Source: Streptomyces sp. JH14
GTDB taxonomy: Bacteria; Actinomycetota; Actinomycetes; Streptomycetales; Streptomycetaceae
NCBI RefSeq assembly: GCF_029428675.1
Contig: NZ_JAJNEL010000001.1
Coordinates: forward strand, 2,170,001 to 2,234,000
Length of the DNA: 64,000 nt
Direction of reading: 5' to 3'
Each line of letters opens with the position of its first letter. The first letter of the stretch is position 1. This document shows, in pieces, positions 11,007-19,714 of this stretch. The notes under the pieces were generated by a model, which was not told the DNA's origin, made no database searches, and saw only the letters and a program-made list of their open reading frames with translations. The position numbers and the translations under genes were made by a program.

Positions 11007-11675
11007 TCAGGCGGCCGCTCCGGCCGCGCTCTTGCGGGTGGAGACGATCTGGTCGACGAGACCGTAGGCGAGGGCGTCCTCGGCGGTCAGGATCTTGTCG
11101 CGCTCGATGTCGTCGCGGATCTTCTCCAGCGGTGTGGTGGAGTGCTTGGCCAGCATCTCCTCCAGCTGGGTGCGCATCCGCAGGATCTCGTTGGCCGCGA
11201 TCTCCAGGTCGGAGAGCTGCTCACGGCCGGTCTGCGAGGACGGCTGGTGGATCAGCACACGGGCGTTCGGCAGTGCCATGCGCTTGCCCGGCGTACCGGC
11301 GGCGAGCAGGACGGCAGCGGCGGAGGCCGCCTGGCCCATGCAGACCGTCTGGATGTCCGGCTTCACGAACTGCATCGTGTCGTAGATCGCGGTGAGCGCG
11401 GTGAACGAGCCACCGGGGCTGTTGATGTAGATCGAGATGTCGCGGTCCGGGTCCATCGACTCCAGGCACAGCAGCTGCGCCATGACGTCGTTGGCGGAGG
11501 CGTCGTCGATCTGCACCCCGAGGAAGATCACGCGCTCCTCGAAGAGCTTCGCGTACGGGTCGTACTCACGCACACCCTGCGAGGTGCGCTCCACGAAGCG
11601 CGGCACGATGTAACGGTTGTCCACCTGCGGGCCGGTGTAGAGACCGCTCGCGGAGGCGCCGGGGAAGTTGTTCAT
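11007..11675 (-). CDS. clpP2: ATP-dependent Clp protease proteolytic subunit ClpP2
   Basis: 222 residues from ATG at 11675; an ATG five codons upstream (11690) is a possible alternative. The serine-protease triad is visible as Ser118 (MGQAASAA), His143 (LIHQPS) and Asp189 (in RDDIERD). It forms hetero-tetradecamers with ClpP1 and works with ClpX or ClpC. It follows clpP1 by 62 bp and would be cotranscribed with it. Confidence 0.95.
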   Translation of the reverse strand: MNNFPGASASGLYTGPQVDNRYIVPRFVERTSQGVREYDPYAKLFEERVIFLGVQIDDASANDVMAQLLCLESMDPDRDISIYINSPGGSFTALTAIYDTMQFVKPDIQTVCMGQAASAAAVLLAAGTPGKRMALPNARVLIHQPSSQTGREQLSDLEIAANEILRMRTQLEEMLAKHSTTPLEKIRDDIERDKILTAEDALAYGLVDQIVSTRKSAAGAAA

Positions 11676-11737
11676 GTGGGTGTTCACCATCCTGGTGGCG
11701 TTCTGGGGGCTGGGGCTGCGGGCTGGGCGGGCAGGGC

Positions 11738-12355
11738 TCAGGCCCCGGTGCCGCCGCCGCCCGGAACGCCCGAGGCGATCGTGATGATCTCGTCGATGAG
11801 GCCGTAGTCCTTGGCCTCCTCCGCGGTGTACCAACGGTCGCGGTCACCGTCGCGAATGATCGTCTCCACGGTCTGGCCGGAGTGGCGGGCGGTGATCTCC
11901 GCCATCCGCTGCTTCGTGCGCAGCAGGTACTGGGCCTGGATCTTGATGTCGGATGCCGTACCGCCGATGCCGGCCGAACCCTGGTGCATGAGGATGTCGG
12001 TGTTCGGGAGCGCGAAGCGCTTGCCCGCGGTACCGCCGGTCAGCAGGAACTGGCCCATCGAGGCCGCCATGCCCATACCGATGGTGACCACGTCGTTCGG
12101 GATGTACTGCATGGTGTCGTAGACCGCCATGCCGGCCGTCACCGAGCCACCGGGGCTGTTGATGTAGAGGTAGATGTCCTTGTCCGGCTCGGCGGCAAGG
12201 AGAAGCAGCTGCGCCGTGATCTTGTTGGCGATGTCATCGTCGACCTGCTGACCGAGGAAGATGATGCGCTCGCCGAGCAGTCGGCTGTAGACCTGGTCGC
12301 CGAGGCCACCACCGAGGGACGGCTCTCCGGCGGCGTAAGGCATCAGATTCGTCAC
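11738..12355 (-). CDS. clpP1: ATP-dependent Clp protease proteolytic subunit ClpP1
   Basis: 205 residues, start GTG at 12355 with an AGGTGG-type site upstream. The triad residues are Ser99 (GMAASMGQF), His124 (LMHQGS) and Asp169 ([10 protein letters not shown]). The C-terminus is Gly-rich. In Streptomyces, ClpP1P2 is needed for normal aerial development, and the operon is activated by ClgR. A candidate ClgR motif lies 134-147 bp upstream of this start. Confidence 0.96.
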   Translation of the reverse strand: MTNLMPYAAGEPSLGGGLGDQVYSRLLGERIIFLGQQVDDDIANKITAQLLLLAAEPDKDIYLYINSPGGSVTAGMAVYDTMQYIPNDVVTIGMGMAASMGQFLLTGGTAGKRFALPNTDILMHQGSAGIGGTASDIKIQAQYLLRTKQRMAEITARHSGQTVETIIRDGDRDRWYTAEEAKDYGLIDEIITIASGVPGGGGTGA

Positions 12356-12488
12356 GTATCCACCTGCTCGTCTCTGACGGCTCCGGCCGTCTCAGCGTCT
12401 TCGTACCGGGCGGGCGGGGACTCCCCCACCCTTCCTATTCATGGACCCTAACGCGCAGGTGGGACAACGCCATCCCGCTTCCGCAACT

Positions 12489-12502
12489 GTTCGCTGGGAG
12501 CG
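12489..12502. promoter_or_regulatory. Candidate ClgR-binding site upstream of clpP1
   Basis: The sequence GTTCGCTGGGAGCG fits the GTTCGC-5N-GCG pattern described for ClgR sites at clp and lon promoters. It also forms a partial palindrome (CGCT/AGCG). It lies in the 252-bp gap between clpP1 and the tig terminator. Confidence 0.6.
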
Positions 12503-12550
12503 CAAGCTGAGCAGTGCGCACAAGGGTTGTGGCGGTCGGGTGCCGATACG

Positions 12551-12589
12551 ACGACGGGCTCCGGACGCTTGGCGTCCGGAGCCCGTCGT
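12551..12589 (-). terminator. Intrinsic terminator of tig
   Basis: A perfect 17-bp stem with outer arms ACGACGGGCTCCGGACG and a 5-nt loop, starting 19 bp after the tig stop. Confidence 0.85.
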
Positions 12590-12607
12590 TCGGGTTCAGC
12601 GCGAGGC

Positions 12608-13996
12608 TCAGGCCTCGGTCTTCTCCTCGGCGGGGGCCTCGGTGTGGCCCTCGGCGGCCTCGACCGTCTCGATGGCCTCTTCCTCTTCGTCCTCGAGCTC
12701 GACGACCTCACCGTTGGTGTCGACGACCTTGGCGGCCTCGACGACCACGGCCAGCGCCTTGCCGCGGGCGACCTCGCCGACGAGCATCGGCACCTGGCCG
12801 CCCTCGACGACGGCCTGGGCGAACTGGTCGGGGCTCATGCCGGAGGAAGCGGCGCGACGCATGAGGTGCTCGGTGAGCTCCTCCTGGTTGACGTTCAGCT
12901 TCTCCTTGTTGACGAGCTCGTCAAGGATGAACTGGGTCTTGATGCCCTTGATCGCCTGCTCGGAGGTCTCGGCCTCGAACTCCTCGAGCGTCTTGCCCTG
13001 GATCTCCAGGTACTTCTCGAGGGTCAGACCCATCTGACCGAGCTGGTGGTGCTCGAGGTTGTGCTTGCGGGTCTGGACCTCGTCCGCGAGCAGCTTCTCG
13101 GGGATCGGGACCTCGGCCAGCTTCAGCAGCTCGTCGAGGACGCGCTCCTGGGCCTGGGTGGCCTGGTCGTACTGCTTGGTGTTCTCGAGGCGCTTGCGGC
13201 TGTCGGCCTTCAGCTCGTCGAGGGTGTCGAACTCGCTCGCCATCTGCGCGAACTCGTCGTCCAGCTCGGGAAGCTCACGGGCGGCGACGGCGGTGACCTT
13301 GACGGTGACCTCGGCCTCCTTGCCCTCGGCCGAGCCACCCTTCAGCTCGGAGGTGAAGGTGGCCTCGCCACCCGCCTCCAGGCCGGTGACGGCCGCGTCG
13401 ATGCCGTCGAGGAGCTCGCCGGAACCGATGGTGTACGAGACACCCTCGGCCACGCCGTCCTCCAGGACCTCGCCGTCGACCTTGGCCTGCAGGTCGATCG
13501 TGACGACGTCGCCCTCTGCGGCGGCGCGCTCGACCGGGTTGGTGGAGGCGAAGCGGCCACGGAGCTGCTCCACGGCCTTCTCGACCTCCTCCTCGGTGAC
13601 CTCGAGGGCGTCCACGGTGACCTCGATGCCGGAGTAGTCCGGGATCTCGATCGTGGGCCGCACGTCGACCTCGGCGGTGAAGGCCAGCAGCTCGCCGTCC
13701 TTCAGCTCGGTGATGTCGACCTCGGGCTGGCCCAGGACGTTGAGCTCACCCTCGTTGACAGCCTCGGTGTAGAACTTCGGGAGGGCGTCGTTGACGGCCT
13801 CCTCCAGCACAGCACCACGGCCGAACCGCTGGTCGATGACGCGGTTGGGGATCTTGCCCTTGCGGAAGCCCTTCACCGTGACCTGCTGGTTGATCTTCTT
13901 GTACGCCGCGTCGAGGCTGTCCTTGAGCTCCTCGAAGGGCACCTCGATGCTGAGCCGAACCCGAGTCGGGTTCAGGGTCTCCACGGCGCTCTTCAC
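12608..13996 (-). CDS. tig: Trigger factor (ribosome-associated chaperone and prolyl isomerase)
   Basis: 462 residues with the expected three parts. The N-terminal ribosome-binding domain has the signature [12 protein letters not shown] near residue 45, the middle FKBP-type PPIase domain spans about 150-240, and a long helical C-terminal domain follows. The tail is very acidic (Glu-rich, about 425-462), as in many actinobacterial trigger factors. GTG at 13996 has an AAGGAG site 7-8 nt upstream; 32 further open codons upstream are not used. It is a separate leftward unit just upstream of the clp genes. Confidence 0.97.
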   Translation of the reverse strand: MKSAVETLNPTRVRLSIEVPFEELKDSLDAAYKKINQQVTVKGFRKGKIPNRVIDQRFGRGAVLEEAVNDALPKFYTEAVNEGELNVLGQPEVDITELKDGELLAFTAEVDVRPTIEIPDYSGIEVTVDALEVTEEEVEKAVEQLRGRFASTNPVERAAAEGDVVTIDLQAKVDGEVLEDGVAEGVSYTIGSGELLDGIDAAVTGLEAGGEATFTSELKGGSAEGKEAEVTVKVTAVAARELPELDDEFAQMASEFDTLDELKADSRKRLENTKQYDQATQAQERVLDELLKLAEVPIPEKLLADEVQTRKHNLEHHQLGQMGLTLEKYLEIQGKTLEEFEAETSEQAIKGIKTQFILDELVNKEKLNVNQEELTEHLMRRAASSGMSPDQFAQAVVEGGQVPMLVGEVARGKALAVVVEAAKVVDTNGEVVELEDEEEEAIETVEAAEGHTEAPAEEKTEA

Positions 13997-14146
13997 GGTT
14001 CGGTCTCCTTGGTGGCTGACTTCTTGGGGTTCTGCTCGGCCACCGGACAGCGGCTCCGCGGATCGAGCCCGGTACATCAGACACACGGGCACGCATTTTG
14101 CATAGTAACGGCAAGGTGGATGACTCCCACAATGCGATCTTGCCGG

Positions 14147-14223
14147 TGGTCGGGGTGGCCGGATTCGAACCGACGACCTTCCGCTCCCAAAGCGGACGCG
14201 CTACCAAGCTGCGCCACACCCCG
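14147..14223 (-). tRNA. tRNA-Pro (UGG)
   Basis: Reading the minus strand, the acceptor arm CGGGGTG pairs with CACCCCG, the anticodon loop is TTTGGGA giving anticodon TGG, the T-loop TTCGAAT is present, and CCA is encoded. 77 nt including CCA. A TACCCT hexamer at 14238-14243 (minus strand) is a plausible -10 element. Confidence 0.95.
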
Positions 14224-14340
14224 TCGGTGCGACACGTAGGGTACATGCAGACAGGCGGTGCACAGGCCGCTTTGCACGGGCGGCGCCGAATGCGGCACGC
14301 GGTGCTGCAATCAGGTGTGCGGGCACCGCCCGTGACCCGC

Positions 14341-14346
14341 TACGAT
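14341..14346 (+). promoter_or_regulatory. Candidate -10 element of tRNA-Gly
   Basis: TACGAT lies 44 bp before the first base of tRNA-Gly. No convincing -35 can be named, so this is only suggestive. Confidence 0.35.
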
Positions 14347-14389
14347 GCTCCTCGTGCCGCGGCCATTCGTGACCTGCGGTGCGGTGCTT

Positions 14390-14463
14390 GCGGGCGTAGC
14401 TCAATGGTAGAGCCCTAGTCTTCCAAACTAGCTACGCGGGTTCGATTCCCGTCGCCCGCTCCA
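14390..14463 (+). tRNA. tRNA-Gly (UCC), integration target of the element
   Basis: The acceptor arm GCGGGCG pairs with CGCCCGC, the D-stem is GCTC/GAGC, the anticodon loop is CTTCCAA with anticodon TCC, the T-loop is TTCGATT, and CCA follows at 14461-14463. The 3' half from base 14418 onward is repeated exactly at 23,368-23,413. This gene is therefore the attachment site, and the element rebuilds its 3' end on integration. Confidence 0.95.
14418..14463 (+). repeat. attL, 46-bp core
   Basis: Identical to 23,368-23,413, starting at GTCTTCCAAACTAG in the anticodon arm and ending with the encoded CCA. The match stops at once on both sides. Confidence 0.92.
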
Positions 14464-14468
14464 ACGGC

Positions 14469-14509
14469 TCAGGGCCAGGTCAGAGGTTCACCCTCCAGCC
14501 TGGCCCTGA
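14469..14509. terminator. Element-borne hairpin just after tRNA-Gly
   Basis: TCAGGGCCAGG pairs perfectly with CCTGGCCCTGA across a 19-nt loop. It lies 6 bp past the tRNA CCA and 25 bp from the int stop, so it can end both the tRNA transcript and the int operon. It replaces the native tRNA terminator displaced to 23,422. Confidence 0.65.
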
Positions 14510-14533
14510 TGCGTTTCCGATCTTCGTTCCCAC

Positions 14534-15673
14534 CTATGTGCCCGCTGCGTGCCCGTTCGGCTTGGGATCTTCCTTTCGAGCCTGCTCGACGACCGCACTC
14601 ACTGCCTGACCGATCAGCCGTTCCCGCTCGGCCGTGGCGTGCTGGTAGATCAACGCGGCACGGGCGGTGCTGTGGCCCATCCTGGTCATCAACTCACGGG
14701 TGCTTGCACCGGTCGCTGCGGCGAGGGTGTTTCCCGTGTGGCGGAGATCATGAAAGTGCAGACCCTTGATCCCAGCCTGGTCACACGCCTTGCGCCACAC
14801 CTTGTTGAAGTGGTTCCGGCGAGGGGTCGCCTTCTTGGCTCCGATGAAGACTCGACCGTCCGGGCCCGACTCGGCGTAGACCGTGAGATGCGTAGCGAGA
14901 TCCTTAGCGATCACAGCCGGGATCGCCACAGTCCGCTTTCCGGCAGCGCTCTTGGGTTCCTTCACCAGCCTTTGGCCACTGTGGAGTTCAGCCACGTTCC
15001 GCCGGACCCGCAGGGTTCCCGCGTCGAGGTCCATGTCACGGCGGGACAATCCAATCAGCTCACCCCAGCGAAGCCCCGTGAAGGCCGCCAGGAGGACGAG
15101 GGCGCGGTAGCGAGGCTGGATCGCCCCCGCGAGGTCATAGACCTCCTGAACGGTCGCTGTGGGCCGCTCAGGGGTGGGGGCGACGCTCGCCCTCTTGACG
15201 CGGCAGGGATTGCGTCGGATGAGTCGGTCTTCCACGGCAGTCATGAGCACGGCCCGCAAGAGCGCGTACGACTTGGCCACTGAGGAAGCGCCGGCGCCCG
15301 CGTCCAGTCGAGCGACACGCCAGGCTCGGACCATGGCGGGAGTGATGTCTCCGAGGGCGACGCACTCGAAAGTCGGCGCGAGGTGGTTGCGGAGCAGCGA
15401 CCGATACAGGTCGGCGGTAGACGCACTGATGCCCCGCTCCGTGATCCAGGTCGAGGCGTACGAGCCGAAGGCGACCCGAGCGGCATCCGGGTCAGTCCAA
15501 TCCCCCGCACGCAACTCAGCTTGCCGTTCCGCCAGCCAGACATCCGCTTCACGCTTCGTGCGGAAGGTGTGTGGTGCTGGGCGGTCAATGCCATCCAGTC
15601 CCGGATAGCGAGCCTGGTAGCGCCCTGAAGGCAGCTTGCGAACACGGCCGAACGACCGCTTCTTGGCCGCCAT
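14534..15673 (-). CDS. int: Tyrosine recombinase/integrase of the element
   Basis: 379 residues. An N-terminal arm-binding region (residues 1-60) and SAM-like core-binding domain (about 65-155) precede the catalytic domain. Catalytic residues are visible as Arg202 (FTGLRWGEL), Lys241, His308 and Arg311 (HFHDLRHTG), His334 (MGHST) and the nucleophile Tyr343 (LIYQHA). It catalyses site-specific integration at tRNA-Gly, the adjacent attL. Start ATG at 15673 overlaps the xis stop by one base (ATGA type), so the two are translationally coupled. Confidence 0.96.
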   Translation of the reverse strand: MAAKKRSFGRVRKLPSGRYQARYPGLDGIDRPAPHTFRTKREADVWLAERQAELRAGDWTDPDAARVAFGSYASTWITERGISASTADLYRSLLRNHLAPTFECVALGDITPAMVRAWRVARLDAGAGASSVAKSYALLRAVLMTAVEDRLIRRNPCRVKRASVAPTPERPTATVQEVYDLAGAIQPRYRALVLLAAFTGLRWGELIGLSRRDMDLDAGTLRVRRNVAELHSGQRLVKEPKSAAGKRTVAIPAVIAKDLATHLTVYAESGPDGRVFIGAKKATPRRNHFNKVWRKACDQAGIKGLHFHDLRHTGNTLAAATGASTRELMTRMGHSTARAALIYQHATAERERLIGQAVSAVVEQARKEDPKPNGHAAGT

Positions 15674-15873
15674 CAGGCCACACTCCTCAGCCGACGCGCG
15701 GAAGGCACAACGGTGTTGGCCTCGATGAAGGCAGAGACTGCGCGTTCGGAGATGCGGACGTGTCTACCTACCTTGACGTACTCGATCCGATGCTCCTCGA
15801 TGAGCCGCCGGGGGAACCGGACGGTGGTGCCGAGGAGTTCGGCGACCTGGTCAACAGTGAGCAGCCGTTCCAT
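15673..15873 (-). CDS. xis: Excisionase-type helix-turn-helix protein
   Basis: 66 residues from ATG at 15873, which has GGGGAG 8 nt upstream; a GTG three codons earlier is less well placed. The segment LLTVDQVAELLGTT followed by RRLIEEHRIEYVKVGRHVRI is the winged-helix MerR/excisionase pattern (helix_turn_helix_17 type). Its place between rep and int, with overlaps on both sides, fits a Xis that controls the direction of recombination. Confidence 0.88.
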   Translation of the reverse strand: MERLLTVDQVAELLGTTVRFPRRLIEEHRIEYVKVGRHVRISERAVSAFIEANTVVPSARRLRSVA

Positions 15874-15875
15874 GG

Positions 15876-17306
15876 TCACCACTCCCCCTCGCTGTCGGAC
15901 GCTTCCAGTTCGATGCGGTTCTCTCGCGCAAGTTCGCGGTTTTGCCTGATCTCGTTGGCGATGGATTGGGCGAGCCAGGATTCGCCGGGGGTGTGGCCCT
16001 GTCCGGCGTACTCCCAGTGCGCGATCACCAGCGTGGTGTCCTCTGTCTGGTCGTCGTCCTGGTCGAGGGGCTCGAGGCCGCGTTCCCGGCGTTCTTGCTG
16101 GGCCCGCCAGTCGGCCCGTGCGCCGCGCAGGGCTCCGAGGGTGGTCGAGTAGCGGGGCGTCTTGGTGGAGAAGTGGCCGCGGAAGCCGAGCATGTGGGAC
16201 CAGTGAGCGAGCAGTCGTTCCGGGTAGGCGGTGTCCAGGTCCCAGCAGGCTTCGATGAGGCGCCGGGTGTGGTCGGGCAGGTGGGGGTGGAGGTCGAGTT
16301 CGCGGAGTTCGCCGATGCGGCGGTCGAGGGTGCCGGTGGTCTCTGCTGCCTTGGTGGCGTATTTGGCGACGTAGGCGCCCACGGCCTGTTCACTGACGTC
16401 GGTCTGGCCTTCAAGGGCGCCGATGGGCTGCACGTCGATCTGTGTGCCCCAGCGCAAAGTCCGGGCGGGGAATCGGCCGGCAGAAGGGACAGGAACCGTG
16501 GCGCGTGCTGCGGCTGCCCGGATCGCGTCGTCGAGGAGTTCGACGGTGGCCCAGGCCGGGGCCGGGGTGTCGGGCCCGTCCGGTCCGTCGATGCGGATGA
16601 CCGCGTGAAAGTGGACCGCGCCGCGCTTTTGGAACTCGGCGACCTTCCCGAACGAGACCCGCGCCTGTTCCTTGCAGGCCGCCTGCGTCAGTCCGGCGCG
16701 CGCGGCGACCTCACGGCGCAGGTAGATGGTGAAGCGCTGCCACAGAGCTCCCGCGTGGTTGTTCCACAGCACCGCCCCGGCGTACTCGTAACGCTCCAGA
16801 TGGATGGCGGTACCGAGGGCGGGATCGTCCTCGCGGTGGGCGGCGCCGCAGCGGCAGCGGCCGGAGTCGGGCCGGTTGTGGACCGGGCCGAAGGACGGGG
16901 CGGTCAGGGTGGCGAAGACGCGGGGGCGTTCGGCCACGGTGTCGGGGATGCCCTTGCCGCCGAACAGCCCGGCCATGATCAAGTGGTAGGTGTCCCCCGC
17001 GTAGGTCCAGGCGCACGACGGGCAGCGCGAGGCACGGCGGTTACCGCAGGCGATCCGCAGCCGCCCGCCCGGTTCGCTGCTGGTCGAGTACTCGAAGAAC
17101 TCACCCGTACGCGTGTCCACGGTCTGACAGTGGCCACTCAGATGGATGGGCTGGGCGCAGCCGCCGGTGCGGCGCACCTGTTCTTTCCAGCGTTCGAAGC
17201 GCGGGGAGTTGGCGACGCGCAGCATGTCGACCAAGGTCAGGGGATCAACGCCCACGGCAGCCGCGGTGTCGGCCACGGCCGCCGAGGACAGCGCGGGCAG
17301 GGTCAC
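15876..17306 (-). CDS. repSA: RepSA-like rolling-circle replication initiator
   Basis: 476 residues. A zinc-ribbon-like Cys cluster (CGNRRASRCPSC, about 88-98) is followed by VFATLTAPSFGPVH (motif 1, about 130-143), the metal-binding HUH motif VHFHAVIR (His232, His234) and AYVAKYATKA (Tyr312/Tyr316 with Lys315/319), the nicking-Tyr region. This is the layout of pSAM2 RepSA-class initiators. It would nick a double-strand origin and drive replication of the excised circle. GTG start at 17306 overlaps the upstream HTH gene by 4 bp. It also overlaps the upstream GTG option of xis. Confidence 0.93.
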   Translation of the reverse strand: MTLPALSSAAVADTAAAVGVDPLTLVDMLRVANSPRFERWKEQVRRTGGCAQPIHLSGHCQTVDTRTGEFFEYSTSSEPGGRLRIACGNRRASRCPSCAWTYAGDTYHLIMAGLFGGKGIPDTVAERPRVFATLTAPSFGPVHNRPDSGRCRCGAAHREDDPALGTAIHLERYEYAGAVLWNNHAGALWQRFTIYLRREVAARAGLTQAACKEQARVSFGKVAEFQKRGAVHFHAVIRIDGPDGPDTPAPAWATVELLDDAIRAAAARATVPVPSAGRFPARTLRWGTQIDVQPIGALEGQTDVSEQAVGAYVAKYATKAAETTGTLDRRIGELRELDLHPHLPDHTRRLIEACWDLDTAYPERLLAHWSHMLGFRGHFSTKTPRYSTTLGALRGARADWRAQQERRERGLEPLDQDDDQTEDTTLVIAHWEYAGQGHTPGESWLAQSIANEIRQNRELARENRIELEASDSEGEW

Positions 17307-17713
17307 GCAGCCACCTGCCCGAGTCGCTCGGTGAGGTTCTCGATCACCGATTCCAGAGCGATCAGCCGCTCATTGAGCGTGGACGCGGCGGCGGGGCGGG
17401 TGAAGCCCAGCTCGGCCGGGGTGGCACGGAAGATCGCGCAGAGGAGGACCTGATACGTCTGTCCGGGGCGGTGGGTGTCGTTCTCCCAGCGGGAGACGAA
17501 GACCTTGAGCGAGTTCTCGGCCGCGATGTCCCAGCCCCAGTGATCGGCCAGGAGCATCAGCGCCCGCACCACCTTGACCTGCAACCAGCCCCGAGCCAGC
17601 CGGGCACGGCCCAACGGCGTATCCGGAGCCCGCAGCACAGGCGGCTGACTCGGACGCCCGGACGGCTGAACCGGAACCGAACCAGCGACGAGGGGAAGAA
17701 CCGAGGCAGTCAT
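17303..17713 (-). CDS. HTH protein of the element replication operon
   Basis: 136 residues. A Pro-rich N-terminus leads into an XRE-like segment (about 35-105) with LGRARLARGWLQ and SLKVFVSRWENDTHRPGQ, the latter resembling helix 3 of a lambda-repressor fold. The last 25 residues form a short amphipathic helix suited to dimerisation. It overlaps rep by 4 bp and is overlapped by the upstream CxxC protein by 4 bp, so it is part of the rep-xis-int operon. Probably a regulator of replication or excision; not matched to a named family. Confidence 0.75.
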   Translation of the reverse strand: MTASVLPLVAGSVPVQPSGRPSQPPVLRAPDTPLGRARLARGWLQVKVVRALMLLADHWGWDIAAENSLKVFVSRWENDTHRPGQTYQVLLCAIFRATPAELGFTRPAAASTLNERLIALESVIENLTERLGQVAA

Positions 17714-17961
17714 GCAGCCACCGCCCCGACCGGCACGGGAAGCGACTTACCGGTTTCCCAGTCGAACGGCGCGGCCACCGGGCAGCGCTCCCGGCCACGG
17801 GCGTTGTGGACCAGGACCCCGATGCCGTCCACCTTGATCCAGTCCGCACCACCGGCAACACCGCACGCCTGGCACGGCGACGGGACGACCTGAGCATCCT
17901 CGGTGCCGGACAGCGGAGCGGTTAACGGCGCTGGGTGCAAGACGACGAGTGTCACGGGCAT
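17710..17961 (-). CDS. Small CxxC protein, first gene of the rep-xis-int operon
   Basis: 83 residues from ATG at 17961, preceded by a very strong GGGGAGG site. Features are a hydrophobic N-terminus, CQACG near residue 32 and another Cys (RERCPVA) near residue 62, suggesting a small metal-binding fold. Such short proteins often open the leftward operon of Streptomyces integrative elements. It overlaps the following gene by 4 bp. Function unknown. Confidence 0.72.
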   Translation of the reverse strand: MPVTLVVLHPAPLTAPLSGTEDAQVVPSPCQACGVAGGADWIKVDGIGVLVHNARGRERCPVAAPFDWETGKSLPVPVGAVAA

Positions 17962-18063
17962 GATGAGACCTCCCCTAGAGGGAAGCCCCGGGCGGTGTCG
18001 TGATCCTGGCAGAGAGCACACCGCCCGGGGCGCTCTTGTGTAGTGGAGCAGTAATCCGAAGCT

Positions 18064-18145
18064 AGTCGCAGTAAAACTGCGAGTCAACAGATTCTCTGCG
18101 ACTAGCAGTAAATCTTTGACTCTGCGATGCTGTGATGCGACTCGG
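18064..18145. promoter_or_regulatory. Operator-like repeats in the divergent control region
   Basis: AGTCGCAGT-AAA-ACTGCGAGT (18064-18084) is a near-perfect palindrome. Further CTGCGA-type copies occur at 18096-18108 (CTGCGACTAGCAG), 18122-18127 and 18136-18142 (TGCGACT). They fill the gap between the leftward rep operon and the rightward ABM-XRE operon. This layout suits a common repressor. Confidence 0.6.
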
Positions 18146-18155
18146 AGGAGGAACG

Positions 18156-18479
18156 ATGAGTAACTTCGGACTCTTTGTCCGCTTCACGCTCAAGGACGGT
18201 GCCGCCGAAGACTTCGACGCACTCGTTCTCGAGACGACCGCAGAGATCAAGGCCAAGGAGCCCGGCACGCTCGTCTACGCCTGCCACACGGTCGAGGGCG
18301 AGCCCAACCAGCGGACCTTCTACGAGCTGTACGTGGATCATGCAGCGTTTGAGGAACACGAGCGCCAAGAGCACACCCGCCGTTTCCTCTCCGAGCGAGA
18401 CAAGTACGTCGCGAAGATCGACGTCGATCGCATGGCTCCCTACGCCGGGAAGCACCCCACCGAGGTCACCAGTGCCTGA
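18156..18479 (+). CDS. Antibiotic-biosynthesis-monooxygenase (ABM) fold protein
   Basis: 107 residues from ATG at 18156 with GGAGGAGG upstream. The pattern of a beta strand, then LVLETTAEIKAKEPGTLVYACH and FYELYVDHAAFEEHE, is that of the dimeric alpha/beta-barrel ABM or quinol-monooxygenase family. Members act on quinones or simply bind small hydrophobic ligands; the substrate here is unknown. It overlaps the XRE regulator by 8 bp (GTGCCTGA), so the pair is one operon and this protein may sense a signal for the regulator. Unusual cargo for an AICE. Confidence 0.85.
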   Translation: MSNFGLFVRFTLKDGAAEDFDALVLETTAEIKAKEPGTLVYACHTVEGEPNQRTFYELYVDHAAFEEHERQEHTRRFLSERDKYVAKIDVDRMAPYAGKHPTEVTSA

Positions 18480-19710
18480 GTCAGACCCCCGCGCGACAGG
18501 AGCACGGATCAAGGAGCTTCGCCGCGCCGCTGGCATGTCCCAGAGTGACTTGGCTGTCGCCATGGAGCGCTCGGAGAGCTGGGTCTCCCAGGTCGAGCGG
18601 GGCGTGCAACCGGTCGAGCGGCTGTCCGTTCTCCAGACCCTGGCGGATGCGCTCGGAGTGTCGGTGCGGGACGTGCGTCCGGACGCGGGAACGCCGGCCG
18701 AAGAGGCGCCGGAAGCGCAGCAGCCGGTGAGCAACGACCTGGACGCCCTGCGCGTCGCGCTAACAGGACACCCCGCTCTCGGCAGCCTTTTCGATGAGCC
18801 CAGTGATGGGGCAACGGCATCCGTAGACGAACTGCGGGTGCAGATTGAAGAGGTCTGGGATCTCGCGCACGCGTCCAAGCACGCGGCTCTCAGCGAGCGA
18901 CTGTCCTCACTGCTTCCGAGCATCGAGGCAACCGTTCGTCACGCACCGGCCAGCGACCGTCTAGAGCTCCACGAGCTCAGGGCGCGCGCCTACCAGGTGG
19001 CGGCGGCCGCCTTCGTGCGGCAGGACGAGGCTGATGCCGCATGGATCGCGGCGGACCGTGCCCTTCAGGCTGCCGAGCTGGCGGGCAAACCGTTGGAAGT
19101 CGTGGCCAGCCTCTTTCGGATGGCTCATGCCTTCATCCGACAGCAGCGAACCGAGCAGGCCGAGCGCGCTGCGTCATCTGCGGTCTCGGTTTTGGCTCCG
19201 CGCGCCGAGTCCCCGAGCTGCCCGCCAGAGGAGTTGTCTCTCCTGGGCGCCATGAACTTGGTGCTCGCCGTGATCAACGCGAGGGAGGGGCGCCGCGCCG
19301 AGACTCACCAGCACATCAGCCGGGCCCGGGAGATCGCGGCCCGCCTTGGCGAAGATCGCAACGACTTCGACACCGAGTTCGGGCCGACGAATGTCGAGCT
19401 TCACGCAGTCGCGACAGCCGTGGATCTTGGCGATGCCGGGCTTGCCTTGGACGTTGCCGCAGGGGTCGACGCGAGTGGGTTGTCCTCGGAGCGACAGTCG
19501 CGTTTCCTGCTTGATGTGGCGCGGGCTCACGCGCAGCGGCGACACGTCGGCGAGGCTGTAGCCGCACTCCTGGAAGCCGAGAGGCTGGCACCTGAACAGG
19601 TTCACAGCCATCACTCCGCACGTGCCGTGGTCCGTGATCTGGTCCAGCTTTCAGGGAACCGGACCCCCAAGCCGTTGGCGGAGCTTGCCGAACGCATGGC
19701 CATCAGCTGA
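18472..19710 (+). CDS. XRE-family transcriptional regulator with TPR-like domain
   Basis: 412 residues. The HTH domain occupies residues 11-67 (IKELRRAAGMSQSDLAVAME and SWVSQVERGVQ). The remaining roughly 300 residues are helical and Ala/Leu/Glu-rich, in tandem antiparallel repeats resembling the TPR-type sensor domains of Streptomyces XRE regulators. GTG at 18472 is inside the end of the ABM gene. Being the only large regulator on the element and divergent from rep, it is the best candidate to bind the 18,064-18,145 repeats and set the switch between integrated and replicating states. Confidence 0.87.
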   Translation: MPESDPRATGARIKELRRAAGMSQSDLAVAMERSESWVSQVERGVQPVERLSVLQTLADALGVSVRDVRPDAGTPAEEAPEAQQPVSNDLDALRVALTGHPALGSLFDEPSDGATASVDELRVQIEEVWDLAHASKHAALSERLSSLLPSIEATVRHAPASDRLELHELRARAYQVAAAAFVRQDEADAAWIAADRALQAAELAGKPLEVVASLFRMAHAFIRQQRTEQAERAASSAVSVLAPRAESPSCPPEELSLLGAMNLVLAVINAREGRRAETHQHISRAREIAARLGEDRNDFDTEFGPTNVELHAVATAVDLGDAGLALDVAAGVDASGLSSERQSRFLLDVARAHAQRRHVGEAVAALLEAERLAPEQVHSHHSARAVVRDLVQLSGNRTPKPLAELAERMAIS

Positions 19711-19714
19711 GAAG

